Assembly (NCBI GenBank): GCA_025201845.1
Contig: MU604048.1
Span: 7,157 to 48,344 of the forward strand
Reading direction: 5' to 3'
DNA length: 41,188 nucleotides
From: Martensiomyces pterosporus
Taxonomy: Eukaryota; Kickxellomycota; Kickxellomycetes; Kickxellales; Kickxellaceae
A program made the position numbers and the translations under genes. Below, piece after piece: positions 18,989 to 31,900 of the stretch (positions are counted from its first letter, which is position 1; the number at the start of each line of letters is the position of its first letter). The notes beneath the pieces were generated by a model. It saw only the letters and a list, made by a program, of their open reading frames with translations. It did no database searches and was not told the origin of the DNA.

Positions 18989-21858
18989 TCAGTGAGACAG
19001 TCCGCTGTCGTCGTCGTCTGCCAAGCCAGAGTCGCCGCCGCCAATGGGCTCCAGCTCAATCTCCTCAGCAGCCGACGCGCTAGGCGAAGCCCCCTTGCTT
19101 GTGCTCCTGCGCGAGCCTCTGCCGCCGCGGTGGTCATTCACAAGCCTTGGCGGCCCAGACCCATTGCGGCTGGGATCCGTGCGATTGACGGCCTCGACCA
19201 GCATCTCATGCACTCGGTCGTTGGCCATCGCCGTCGCTCCGTTGATGGTGCGGATGACAGGGCCCCACAGCCCCAAATTGTGCACAACAAACGCCGCGCC
19301 TCCGACCATCACTACCAGAATCAGGTACACGGGGTTGAACAGAATCGTCATCGCCTCGTTCCACCCAAGCACCACCAGCAGAACCATCACCCACACAGGC
19401 ACATGGTTCTGCGTCGACACCATGGCACGCTTGGCCTCGAGGTACAGGGCATCTGCCTCGCGCGCAAACCGCTTCGACAGCTCGCGTCCGCGCGCAGGCG
19501 AGATGAGCAGCAGCGTGCGCTCAAAGTCGTATCCGGGAGGGAAGAACTCGTGGGGCTGCTTCAGCACCGCCGATCCGCTGATGCTGACCTTGCTGAAGAG
19601 CGGCAGAAGCACCTGAGCCGCCTCGCGCGCCGCCGCAAACTGCGAGTCGATATCGTCCGAGGGCTTCCACACACGCGGGAGCCCATTCTCGTCGTATCTA
19701 AACCTGTCCTCCAGCGCACTGCGCAGCTTGAGAAGCACCATCTGATCGGCCACCTCCTCCTTCAGGTCCTCCACGACGTCGTCCCAGAGCCCCCTGTGCA
19801 GCTTGCGCACCAATGCCTTGCGCGACGCCTCGTCAGCGATTTCGGCCGAGTCCAGGCGCTGGTCCAACGACTGCTCCGCCCCCGCATTCGCCAGCTCGAA
19901 TCCCTCGACAACCGCCTCCCACATGTCCTCGCCAGGGCTATTGAGCCTGTCGGCAATGACCTCGCTCAGCGTATCCCTGGCGGTGCGGCGCAAGTACTCC
20001 AGCGCCCTCTCCATCTCAGCAACACGCAGCTTGGCCGTCGTCGCATCAAGCATGCCGTCGAGCTGCTTGATCTCCGACGCAAACGTCCACGCGGCTCCCT
20101 CAATGACCAGCGAGTCCACAGTGGCCCCGAACCACTTGGTCACTTCACTGCGCACAGCACCAACAATTGCCGCAAAGCTGTAGTCCATCTCGCCCAGGCT
20201 GTCATCCGCCGCATCATCCAATGCCTTGTGGCTCTTGTTTGCAAACGCCTCTGCTGCCTGCGACAATGCGTTCTTGACCTGGTTCAAAAAGAGCGAGTGC
20301 AGGTCGCCGTCCAGGGTCTGCACAAAAGCGCTGCGCTTCTTCCTGTACACCTCAGCGTGGTACCTAGCGGCTTGCGAGTCGAACGTCTCAATGGCCTGAA
20401 TCCTCGCCTGTCTGGCCACCTTTCCGAGCTCCTGAACGATCTCTCCATCCTGCACCTTTGGACGAAGCTCGTCAATGGCCATGCGGAAGGGCGCAATAGC
20501 TGCAGCCGCAATCTCGTCGCACCGGTACTGCGCCAGAAGCTCCTGCTGCGTGGGCAGATCCAGGTCCTTGTTGCTGACCACCTTCTCCCAAATCGCCTCA
20601 GCATAGTGGGGGAACCCATCCGCCGGCACGCGTCTCTTGTACCCCGGCTTGAACACGTACTCCTTCGACGCCTTGTTGGTGAACTGCGAGCGCAAGTCCA
20701 ATGCTGCCTTCTCAAAGTTCTCGGGCTGAAGCAGCTTGTGCGGCAGCGAGGTGAACTTCAAGTCAAAGTAGTCAGCCAGCTGCGCATCCTTCAGGTCCTC
20801 AGGCTTGTTCAGGCTACCCCAGATGCGCTCCAAGTCCTTCTTCAGCGTCTCTGATAGGTTCTCCAGCGGTGTCGGGCTGACATGGTCGCGGATCACAAAG
20901 TACAGAAGCGTCTTGGTCTCCCTGTTCCCGCCAAACAGCTGCAAGTTGACCTCGAGCACGGTCTTAAGCAAACCCATGTTGGCGCCGTTATACAGCCCAA
21001 CCATGTTCTCCCACATGTTGACAATGAGGACCTCTGACACTGCAAGCGAAAACAGCGCGCTCTTGCGCTCAAAGTCCTGGTCCTCGCCACGCTCGCGTCC
21101 ATCAGTGCCCTCGACATCGAGAATCAGCACGGGCATATTGTCGGCGCCGCGATCGGCCCATATTCCACGGGTCGTCTGCTGCCGCTGCTCCTCATTCATG
21201 ACGTCGAATCGCGTGCCAAACAGCCGGTTCAACAGAGTGCCTATTTATAATGCAAGGCAGTATGCACAGCTTCTTCCCAATTAAAACAGGAGCCACAGCT
21301 ATATAAGCAAGCAACACGCGCAGTAAGCGCTCATATGGGCAGGCGGTTGAAACACGCGGCCAGCAAATGGCCGGATCACGAGCACCCCAAGCCAATATGT
21401 ACCACGCAAGCACACACTTGGTCTGCGTCAGAGGTTCAATGCACCAAGGCAGCAGACAGCGCCAAGCAGCCGCTGGATACGTTACTTTTTCCAGTACTCT
21501 GCGACCCAAACACGGCAACCAAATTGTAGTCGAATCCAGCGTCCCAGAGATTCCACGTTTTCTGCATGTACTCTGGCAGCTTTGCACTACACGCACGCAA
21601 AGTAAAGAAAGAGGGGTTTGTGCAATGTAAGGAGCGTGTCCGTGGAGTGAATGCACGCCGCCAAAACGCAAAAGGCTGTTCTTTGAAGAGAGCAACTTAC
21701 GAGAATTCCTGCTCATCGTCAATCAGCTGCAGCCGAGTAAACCCGGTCTTGCTGGCATTTGTCGCTGGCTGCTTCGAAACAGCGCCGTTTGCATTGTCCG
21801 GCACGGCAAGTGCGCCAGAAGCCTGAACTTCAGGCACTTTTTGGCTCTCCGCCTCCAT
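18989..21858 (-). CDS. SEY1: Sey1/RHD3-type ER membrane-fusion GTPase, three exons
   Basis: Exons at 21858-21701, 21586-21486 and 21240-18989 join to 836 residues, normal for Sey1. Introns are 114 nt (GTAAGT, phase 2) and 245 nt (GTAACG, phase 1). The second intron splits the P-loop GSQSTGKST (80-88) inside the codon of Ser87. TTRGIW supplies switch 1, DVEGTDGRER near 128-137 is the G3 motif, and IRDH near 203-206 is the G4 RD motif of atlastin/RHD3 GTPases. A long helical bundle follows, then two closely spaced hydrophobic segments at about 698-718 and 722-742, the hairpin anchor in the ER membrane, and a cytosolic tail. Sey1 drives homotypic fusion of ER tubules with GTP hydrolysis. The exon joins restore the complete P-loop, which is strong support for them. 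Confidence 0.95.
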
Positions 21859-22247
21859 GCTGTGGTTTCAGTAGAAGCGCTTGCTGGCTGCAAATAAGGA
21901 AGGGGGAGGCAAGGGGAACTGCAAGGCGTGTATGTGGTGTCGGTGGCAATGTCTTCAAAGTGGAATGTAAAAAAAAAGAGCGCTGCTGGAGAACTGAAGG
22001 AGAAAGGCGTGGAGCAGCTTCTCCACGGCGGCCACAACCACAGCTCGCTTACACTCGTGCAGTGGTGTGATTGGCCCGCACGCCACACAATAGGGAGACC
22101 GATTTATATGTGGCCAGAGCTCGCTTCATGTGAATGTCTTTGCCTCAGCACATGGATAGAGCTGCAATGCAGCCTCTGCTTGTCACTAGTTTATTGCCGT
22201 ATCAACATGCTCCCTTGAAAACATGTGCTAAAGTGGAAGGCGAGTGC
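21859..22247. other. Upstream region of SEY1, TATA-like motif
   Basis: 389 bp between the PMP3-like stop and the SEY1 start. The minus strand has ATATAAAT at 22102-22109, about 244 bp upstream of the SEY1 ATG. Nothing else recognised. Confidence 0.4.
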
Positions 22248-22430
22248 TCAGGACGAGCGCCGGAGAACCAGGTAGCCTGCGTGTATGAATCCGGGGACAT
22301 ACGCCGGGAAAGTCAGTGCGACATTGATTAGGAAGTCGCTGCCGAACCCCTGCTTGATCAGGGCCGTCAGCGGCGGAAAGAAAAACGCCAGAACCAGCAG
22401 CAGGATGTCTGCTATCGTGTCAGCTGCCAT
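22248..22430 (-). CDS. Pmp3/UPF0057-family small membrane protein
   Basis: A 60-residue protein starting at the ATG at 22428-22430; the frame continues upstream, but this start gives the usual family length. It has two hydrophobic helices, ADILLLVLAFFFPPLTALI and FLINVALTFPAYVPGFIHAGY. The FFPPL turn after helix 1, the Gly-rich GFGSDF loop and the P-G-x-x-H/Y-A sequence in helix 2 match the Pmp3/UPF0057 proteolipids (yeast Pmp3, plant RCI2). These sit in the plasma membrane and affect membrane potential and cation/salt tolerance. The C-terminus LVLRRSS is basic. It lies just downstream of the FAS gene in the same orientation, with 487 bp between. Confidence 0.9.
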   Translation of the reverse strand: MAADTIADILLLVLAFFFPPLTALIKQGFGSDFLINVALTFPAYVPGFIHAGYLVLRRSS

Positions 22431-22917
22431 TGCGTCGTGCTTGCGTGGAAACGAGGGAAGCGGGCTTGAAAGAGCGTGAAAGAGCCGGGCGAGCTGTGGA
22501 GTCAAAGAACAGCTGGGGTATTCTCGGTCACAATGTGGGGTTCGCACTCGATGCCCTGGGCGGCATCGCACTACTGTATTTGTGCTGCTTCCAGCTACTG
22601 CCTCCTACGTCCGTGCAAATGCATGTCCGTCTGCCAAGACAGTACCAATCAATTTCCCACTCAGGCTATGACGACATTGCAAGCACTGCCTATTTGTGCT
22701 CGCTATCATTTCCATGCAAAGACAAAACCGACACTGGTCACTGCGCCCATGCTTGATGCAGCAACATGTTTGGTTGTAGTGTTTGGTGCATGGGCTGTGT
22801 GCTGAACGCTCCGTCGCTCTGTCCACACTACACAGGGCACTCTGGCCAGCACGCCACACTGCGGCCAACCTGATCCACAAGCGCCACAGTGGACAAGTGA
22901 GGGCGTTGCATTCTGAA
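22431..22917. other. Intergenic; no PPTase-like sequence found
   Basis: 487 bp between the PMP3-like start and the FAS stop. I examined it because the FAS lacks its usual C-terminal phosphopantetheinyl transferase. No frame here contains a GVD-like PPTase motif or other recognisable domain, so the domain is not merely displaced by a local frameshift. Confidence 0.5.
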
Positions 22918-25900
22918 TCAGGTTAGCTTGTACTGCTTCGCCACAGAGTCATACCTGGCTCTAGCGAGTGGATCGAGGTACACGCTTGGCTCCTGCTCGT
23001 TAGAGTAAGGCGGCGAGCTCTTGACCTGAACGAATGGGTGGTTACCAACGAGCGTGTCCTGCCAGTAGCGGTACGACTTGGCTTCGCGCTGAAGCAGCTT
23101 TTCGTTGTACTGCTCTAGCTGTTCGCGAGTCAGGGCAGCCAGAAGGTAGTCTGGATGGACAACGAGGATCTCGCCTCCTACCTGGCCAAACCCAAACGAC
23201 TTGAGCAGCCCTGCCTTGATTCCGGGTATCTGGATAGAGCGTGAGGGATAGACAATGTGCTCATACTCCTCCAGCTCCGCAGCAATGTTGTCTGCATTGC
23301 GGTTGCCTGGAACAATGCCCGTTCTGAGTGATTGCAGCACGCCGTTGAGCATGAATGCTGCTGCTGCTCCCTTCGAATGGCCGGTGAGCCACTTCTGGCA
23401 CACAGCAGGCACCGCGAGCCCAGGAGTGCGACCAAGATGCTCGATCTGGCGGTTGAGGACCTCGGACTCATTCTTGTCGTTCGCAACAGTTGACGTTCCG
23501 TGGAATGAGGCAACGCCAATGTCGTCAACAGTCAGACCCCAGACAGCAAGGCTGCCGCGCAGCGGTGAAATCCTGGCATCCTGCTTCCAGAACTCGTGCC
23601 CCCATGTATCGATGGCTATGCGCCTCTGAAGGTCGCACTCCTGCTGGATCTCCTTGGCTTGTTCACCGCTGGGCAGCCCAGCCCTGCCAGCAAATGCCCC
23701 GAGCTCGGCCTGCCTCCACTCTTCAATAGCTGCCAGCTGGTGGGCAAGCTGGCGGCGGCGATAACTCAAATCGAGCAGGCGGGGGGAGGCGCCACTTCTG
23801 ATTTCGCGAGCCGACGTCAGGATGCCCCTTCCAGGTGCGGGGATAGAGCCACCCTGCTTGTCTGTGGCTGTACCACTCATGGCCACGATACCGTAAATCG
23901 GCGCACCAAACTCAATTGCTGCCGATGCAGACATGAGAGCCACCACACCAGCGCCCTGCCCCTCCACGAACCCGCTGCGCGTGGAAGTGCACGGCCTGCT
24001 CATCTCCTTTGGCGTGCGGCCGCTGGCAAGCTCCTCCTGCGAGCTGTTTGTTGCCCCCATCTGCGCGAACTCACAGCTGGACTCTTCGGTAAACGACTCG
24101 AAGCCGCCAGCAAGCACCACTTTTGCCTTTCCAGATTGGATCGTCTCCACAGCGACGTCGATGGACAGAACAGATGTAGCGCATGCACCAACTGTGGGCT
24201 TGATGGGACCGGACGACGACAGCAGCAGCATGTTGATCCAGGCGGCGGTCGTGTTGATGAACATCTCCTGAATGGCATCGTTCTTGACATCCATGTCGAG
24301 AGACCGATGTCTGAAGGTGCGCTGTATGGAGTTGCCGCCGCCTACCCCAGACCCCATTGTGTTTCCTATCTGCGACACGTGGAAGTAGCTGTACAGCTCA
24401 TACGGATCCGTGATGCCTGATCTGACGAGAGCCTCAACCGCAGCCACAATCGCATAGCAGGTGACTGGGTCAACCTGCTCGACAGCATCAGCGGGAATAC
24501 CGTAGCGAGCAGGGCTCCATCCGGTGGGGACCAGGCCAGCTACCAGCCGGTCGAACCTCAGCGCCTTAGGTACGAAAATGATGGCACCCCTGAGGAAGCG
24601 AACTGACCACGACCCGTCCTTGTTCGGCCAGATGTCAGCCTTGTCGCCATTCTGGTGCTTGAACGCAGCGGCCTCGCTGGCGCTTGCCTCGAATGGCTCC
24701 ATGTCGTGCTCGATCTGTAGCTCGCGCATGAACGTCTTTTTGTTTGGGTCGTATCCATCCACCAATTCGGGCTCGATAAGACGGATGCCCGTGTGCTCAA
24801 GGATGTATTCCTCGTAGCGCGTCTTGACTTCTCTGTCCTTGATGGGTGCTCCAGTCCTGACATCGACCCAGCCGGTGTACACGGCGCCTGTGCTTTTCAG
24901 CGGGCCGTTGTGGTGTTTGATGAGACCCATGATCCACGCGAGCTCGATGCAGCCTTCGAGCGAGAACTCGCCAAACGCCTCCATCTCCCAGCGGTTCTCG
25001 GCATTCCCAAAGGGCCCAACCTCGCCGTACCCGGTCACGACGACGACCTTGTCCAGGTTGACCATGCCTTGGAGATGGCGCAGGTGCTCGAGCTGTTCGT
25101 ACGACTTGGCAGCTGGAAAGCGGTGCTTGTGGTTGGCAAGCAGGGATCCGCCCTCGACTGCTGGAGAAGCCTCCGCATGGTGGCCCCATCTCGCCGCATA
25201 GTCGCTGGAGGCCTCCAGGGATATTTTCCTCCGCTGTCTGCTCTCCTCGCGAATCGACTGCCCGGCTCTGTCAACTGCCTCACCAAGGTTTTCCAGACGC
25301 TGGAGGCCGCCAGCCATGTCCGCCCACACGGGCGATGCCTCTGCCACACCGACAATGTCAGGATGCAGCAGACCCAAGACGTTGAACGCCATTTCTCTGG
25401 TCGAAAACGTGCGCACACCGAGGCTTTCAACATCCCGAGCCACATGGCTGTTTCTGTCCATCAGCCCTGTGCCGCGTGTCCAGCCGATGACTGCTCCAGC
25501 GATGGACAAGTAGTCTTTCCACGACTCTGATTTCCAGCGGCTGAATGCAGTCTCCAGCCCAAGCTTGCTCTCGCCATACAGGCCGTCGCCTCCAAAATCG
25601 CCGTGGTTGGGTGACAGCGGCAAGACAACGAGCGATGGACGTGATCTGTAGCTACGGCGAGCCTTGGCGCTCTTGATCTCGCCCACCAACCGGAGAACAT
25701 TGGTCAGCATAACTCGGTGTGCCAGCTCAGAGCGAGAATCGAGGCCAGCGATATCGCTTCCAACCTCAGAGATTGCTGCAAAGGGAATGACAAAGTCGAG
25801 GTCCCAGCCAAGCCCACTGCCTCCAGCGGGGGTGCTGTAGATGTACTCAACTAGCGCCCTGACATCAGAAGCCGAACCCTGGTTGAATGGAACAACGACG

Positions 25901-28900
25901 AGCTTGGAGCCACGGGCACCAAACTCTTTGTACAGCTCTTCGTAAAACAGAGTAGCCCTGCGACTATAGCTGGACGTGGTAGCAACAACTTGAGCGCCGC
26001 CAGCGAGCAGCCCACGCAGAATGTCGGCGCCGATGGAGTCTTTTCCGCAGCCAGTGACTAGCGCTGTCTTCCCGCTGAAGCTCAGCCCATCAGCAGCCAT
26101 TTGCTCGAGTGCGTTAAAGTACACCCGGGAAAGACCAGCACTGCATGTCCATGCGCCTGGCTTGGATTTCTCTCTGAGGTGTAGAAGTGGCGGTTCGCCT
26201 GCAATGACACCCGACTGCATGTGCTCTACATACTCAACAAACGACACCTCGCCCTCACGCAGGACCTCTGTGTACTCAACGTCGCCCTTGTTTCCGACTT
26301 TTGTGCTGGGCCGCGTAGGTGTCGAGAGCTCCTTGTATAGCGGCGGCAAGCCGAGAGCTCCCTTGCAGGCCGTGTAGATTCGTCTTGCCAAGGCAATGGC
26401 GTGCTGAGACGACCCGTCGCAGCCCTTTTCCATTGCTGAGATCATCGCTGCGATAAGACTGAGGAGCGCAGGGCTGGTGCGGCTGGCTAGACTGTGAAGG
26501 CGTGCTGCATCACTGCCCGTCTTGCCATCAGAATGCTGCTGCGTCTCTCCTAGCAACGCACCATTGATCCACTCGAGTGCATCCTGGCGTGCCCAGTTCC
26601 AGCTGGAGTCGTAGTGGCGAGCCTTGCGGATATCAAAGACGCCTCGGATCCCACGGACAAAGGCGCTGCCCAACTCTTCGGAAAGCTCGTCGAGCTCAGA
26701 CTGGCGGCTGGAAATCTCGTTTTTGGCCAGCTCTGAAGAGCGTGCACCTTCTCTGAGGTCGATTCCAGCATGGCAAGCGAGAAGGTGGATCTGCTGCAAG
26801 ACATGGTCGCGTTGCTCACGCTGAGCTCTGTCGAACTCGGCGCTGCTGATTGCCACTGAAGCTACTTTACTCCCGGCACCTGGCGCACCAGAAATAGCTA
26901 CAGAGTAGTCTATCCCGGCTCTTTTCGCATACGCCTGGGCAACAGAGTCCAGCCATGCTTTGGCTGCTGCCTCGGTGCCCAGACGACTAGCAGGCTCCAT
27001 GGCCAGCGCAACCAGCAGCAGTGCGTCCTGGCGTCGTGGCCCAAGGCCGTATGCCATTTGAAGGGAGTTGCGTGCGACTGACTGTGTGAACCCACCTGGC
27101 ATTCTGGAGCTAAACAGGCGCGCAATAAGCGACGATGTGTGCTTGCCCAGGGTACCGCTGAATGAGACAATGCTGGAAGCGAGATCGCGCAGGGGCAAAT
27201 ACTCTGCCTTGTCGGGGACCTTGCCTCCAAACTCGCTGTGCAAGTCGCCAATGATTTCGTTCTGGAGAGTGGACCTGCCGCCGACAAGCTCTTTGATGGT
27301 CCTGTCGCTGGGGATGTCATCCAGTGTGCGTTTCATCTTGTGCGAGACCATTGCCTGGACGACATCAACTGAGGCTACAGGAACGTCGGTGATCCCTGCA
27401 CGAAGGGCAGTTGTAGGTGTGGAGTGCTCACCGACCGGTGGTGGCTGCTGTTCCGCAGGTAGATCAGGCGGAGGCAAGACAAGTCCTGTGGAGTCGCTTT
27501 CTGCCGCTGCCATGTCTACTTCAGCATCGACTGCGCGTGTGAATGCAATTTCGTCCATGTCGTGGGAGGCGTGTAGAATGGACACGCCATGTCCTGTCGT
27601 GGCTGTCTTTCTGAGCGTCTTTTTGGCCATTCCGCACAGCACGGGACTCGGACCGACCTCGATGAACCGCCTGATGCCAAACTCCTTGAACAGGCGGTCC
27701 TGCGTTTCGATCCACTGCACAGGCGAGGCGAACTGGTAAGCCAAAAGCTCGATCAGCAGAACAGTAGCCAGGCGAGAAGCGGGGTTGCCATCAGCAGCCA
27801 TGCTTTTGTCCCAGCTAGTCAGCTCTTCGCTCATGACCTTCGACTTTGTAATTGAAAACACCAGCTCAAAGTAAGGCTTGGTCACTTCGAACGGCACGGC
27901 AGTCAGGTTAGGGATGTAGCGGCCGTGCAGCGACGACAGGTCAACCTTGTTTCTGCTGAAGACATCGCGCAGCGTTGTGCGGAACTCATCGACGCCGGAA
28001 AGAAGCTTGCTGGAATGGAAAGGCACGTCGATGCCTGGGAGTGGAATGGTAGCACGCCCGCGTTTGAGGGTAGTGGCAGTGCCGCCTGCCAGCACGTTAG
28101 CGATAGCCTTTTCAATGTCCTGCCACCCACTATCCGATGAGGCCGCAATGTCCCTTGCGGCGACAGCATCAAGCACAGCGCCCAGTGCTGCAAGCTGAGC
28201 CACGGCACCTGCCACAACATACTGCATGCCCCTGATGTTATAGTTGACGATCTCGAGCAAGCCCTGGCCACGAAGACAAATGGCATCAACAACACGCAAA
28301 AGGTGGCTTTCGTCAAATCCATGGCCCACGCGAGAAGGGTCCACGGCAACCATTCGGTACTGCGAACGATTCTGCTCGTCGCGTTCAACAGAGGTTTGCA
28401 TCAACATGCCGCGGTAGAACGAGATGTCAACAACGTCTTCAACTGAAAACGCGCCACCTACTGACGCCAAGGCACAGTACTCTCCCAGCGAGTGGCCCGC
28501 AAAGGCTGCGCTCTTGCTAATGAGCGATTTTGAGCGCAGATCGGCGATGACTGCAAGCTGGAATAGCAGAATCACTGGCTGAGTAAACTGCGTTGCATGG
28601 AGCAGCCCTCCTGGCGACTTGAATGTGTAGCTTCTGGTTCTGCTGTTGATCGTTGGGAATAGCTGTGTGGGCTTGGTGTCTCCAGCCGACTCGCCACTTG
28701 ATCCTCTTGTAATGGACATGTAGGTATTGCGCAGTTCCTGGCCGATTTTGCCGCCAAAATAGACAGTCCGCTCCATAGGGTTGTTGCGAACGATGTCGAG
28801 AAGCGAGACTCCATACTTGCCCAGCATGTGCTTGTCGGCGCAGTCCCAGATGCTCCTGGCTGCTGCCGACTCCTCATACAAGCGCATGCCCATCCCAACC

Positions 28901-31900
28901 TCCTGCGACCCCTGGCCAGTGAACACGTAGGCAGTGGATGGCTGCTCAACCTCGTCCATGCACTCGAGAACCAGCTGCCCATCTTGCCTGAATGTCTGGC
29001 CCTTAATCAGCATTCGCCCATCCCTCATGCCAACGTGGAACAGCTTTGTTTCAAGCCGGTCCTTGGGTAGCACCATACCAATGAAGCTGACTTTGTGTGT
29101 TCTAGCACGCCCAGGGCAGTTGTCAGCGACGTATTTCTCGATGAATGCTCTGGTAGACGCGCTAGTCCACAGCCCATGAGTAATGGGAGCTGGCAAGCCT
29201 GCAATGTCAGCAACGTAGGGGTTTGTGTGTATCGGGTTCCAGTCAGCTGCAGCCCTTGCGTAGGGCCAGTTTGTGTCTGGCGCAACTGTGACCATCTTTC
29301 CCTCGTCGGCTGTCGAGAATATCTGGTACCCACCCTCCTCAAACATCGCAGCAGCGCCTGCCGAAAGAGAGTGGCGCTGGAGGTACTCTGTGACTGGGTT
29401 CCCAATCGACTCGTCGCACTCAAACGACACATTCGCGATGTGCCTTACCTCTAGCTGCGATAGCCTGAGCAGCACCTGGCCAGCAGTGGTGACCCTCGAG
29501 TAGACAGTGTCGGATTTGAATCGGTACTCGGAATCAAGGTGGAACTCTAGGACCGAGCCTTGCTTCAAGTGTTCCGTAGTGCCGTCGCAGTAAACAAACC
29601 ACTCCTTGCACTCCAGCACAGCGACATCATCCGCTGTTTTCAGGGCCATCTGCATGACATCCTCCTTCACGCTTCTGAACGCCAAACTAGGATCAATGAA
29701 CACACCGCGATATACAAATGCCGACTCACCTGTAGCGATGGTCCTGCCGTTACGGTATATACTGACACGGATCTTGGCTTGCTTGCCAACTGAGGTGTTG
29801 ACAAGCTCAGAAAGCTGGGCATTGCTGTCGATAGTATCCCCAGCAGCCAGCTGCTCTGCACCGTCAACAAGAGTCATGTTGTGATATAGGTGAACGACAC
29901 TGAGCTGGCCACTACCTATCGCAGTAGATGCCAGGGCGCGTAGTAGGCTAGGGGTCACAATGCAGTTCAAGAAATCCATCGGCACACGCATTGGGATTCC
30001 AGAACGACAATAGTAGTGGGGACAGTTATTGCCAATGATCTGGCAGTATTCTCGGATGTGGCTCTCAGCTATTTTGAAGCCACTGCTAGCGATGGCGGCT
30101 TCGGGGCTCAACAGGTCGCAGACTCCCGATGCCTCGGCCGAGTGGTCCGTACATGTATCAAAGTAGAACCTGTGTATGCGATCGTCCCGGCCGTCCATGA
30201 TCTCTTGGATTGGCACAGAGATAGCAGATGGGCAATACTGCAAGCGGAAACTCAGCGTCGCCAGACCTGAGTCCGTAGGGTGATGGATGTTCAGCGAGAT
30301 GACGTCGTCGTCAACCGAGACCTCGAGCTCCTTGACTCCACTGCTGTTGATGATCTCGACCGCCTGCGGCAGGTCTTTTTTCATGGTGACAGTCACTGTC
30401 TGCTTTGGTCGCGGGCGCATGGCTTTGCTGACAAAGTTGCCAACGTGCTTTGTTCCCTGAACGATCACAGGGGTGTCCAGCAGAGCGCGCAGCCAGCTCT
30501 TCCCAGGTCCAGAAACCGTGCTAATCCAAGCGCTCTGGTCTGGCAGTAGCAGCTCGTCACTTGGCAGGTGATATACTCGCTCGGATTCCGTGGCACCGGC
30601 AATGACAAACGGCAGAGCAGGAGCTGGGGTAGGCTCAGGACCAATGTACTCCACTACGGGGACACTGCTCTTGTCGCCACCATGGTAGCGATCTAGGAGC
30701 GCTCTGATTTGGCCATGGTAGATGCCGTCAAGGATGCATTTGACCGGCTCATTGGCTTTGGTTGAGTAGCGCACAGCTACAGGCCCCTGCTGAATGGCTA
30801 CTCTCTGGACGTCCTGGTCCACAACCGAGTCCAGATCCTCTGCCTGCCAGATGATGTCCTTGTTGAGCCATATCGAGAAATCAGCATCGAGAACAGGAAT
30901 GAATGGGACGGGTTTCTGGCCATGCCGCCGGCACAGATTGACGAAAAATTGGATGTCCTCCGAAGCGAGCAGCTGCGTGCTGGATTCAGGGTAGCTGGCA
31001 ACGACAAGAGCCACATATTCTGATGGATTGGACTCCAGTTTGACATCCTGAACCACGTCTCTGGACCCATCCTGGCCGAGCCGATGCTCTATGCGACGCA
31101 GAAAGCGAGCCAGCAAGCTGCAGTAGGAGCTGTCGATCCAGCGGGACTGGTGTTTGACATATGTTAGCTCCACAAGACGGCCTGCAACTTCGGCATAGGT
31201 CATGTCCTCGAGGTCGACAACGCGGCCGTTTCGCTTTTTTCCAAACCAGGGCCGCATATAGTCTCTGTTGAGGCGCTCAATAAGCTCGCTCTTTCTGGAG
31301 AGCAGCAGCGGGAGCTGCTCGTCGCGGGGCCTGCTAAAGATCTGCTTGCTGAGCTCAGTGACCAGCAGAGCACCACGCGTTTTGATGACGTGGTTTGGCT
31401 CGCCGTATTCAGACATGGTCGACATCACGCCCCCCTCGCTGCCAGAATACGTCTTCACCCATTCGGAATCATCCAGACCAGGCGTAGCCACGATCAGATC
31501 CTTTGCTGCCTGCGAGGTGTGCGCCTCCTTGGCAACCATGACACGCGAGCCAAGTAGAATGCCATCAAAAGGCATCGGTGCACGGCCAAACCCGACGCTC
31601 CAGTCTCCTGTTATGTATGGCAGAGTGCCCCCAACGTCGCCAAATCCTGACCCAGCAACTAGGACGATGTTTGGCTGGGATCTAATGGCGCTGTATGTGT
31701 GGAGAATCGGCTGGTGAAAGTCCTCGCAGGAATGATGGCCGCCGCCTCGGCCACCTGTCCACTGCAAAACAACAGGGAAATCCCTGTTCGCCTGAGCAAT
31801 GGCAACCACATCGCGGATGGATGCTGCGTTGGCTGGCTTGAGAGATATATGACGGAATCCGGCGGATTTGAGCGAGGCGATGATCTCGTTGGCCTTTTCA

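Noticed and set aside
18974..20854. 626-codon plus-strand open frame
   Set aside because: Antisense to SEY1; Arg/His/Leu-rich composition without domains. The minus strand encodes a complete GTPase.
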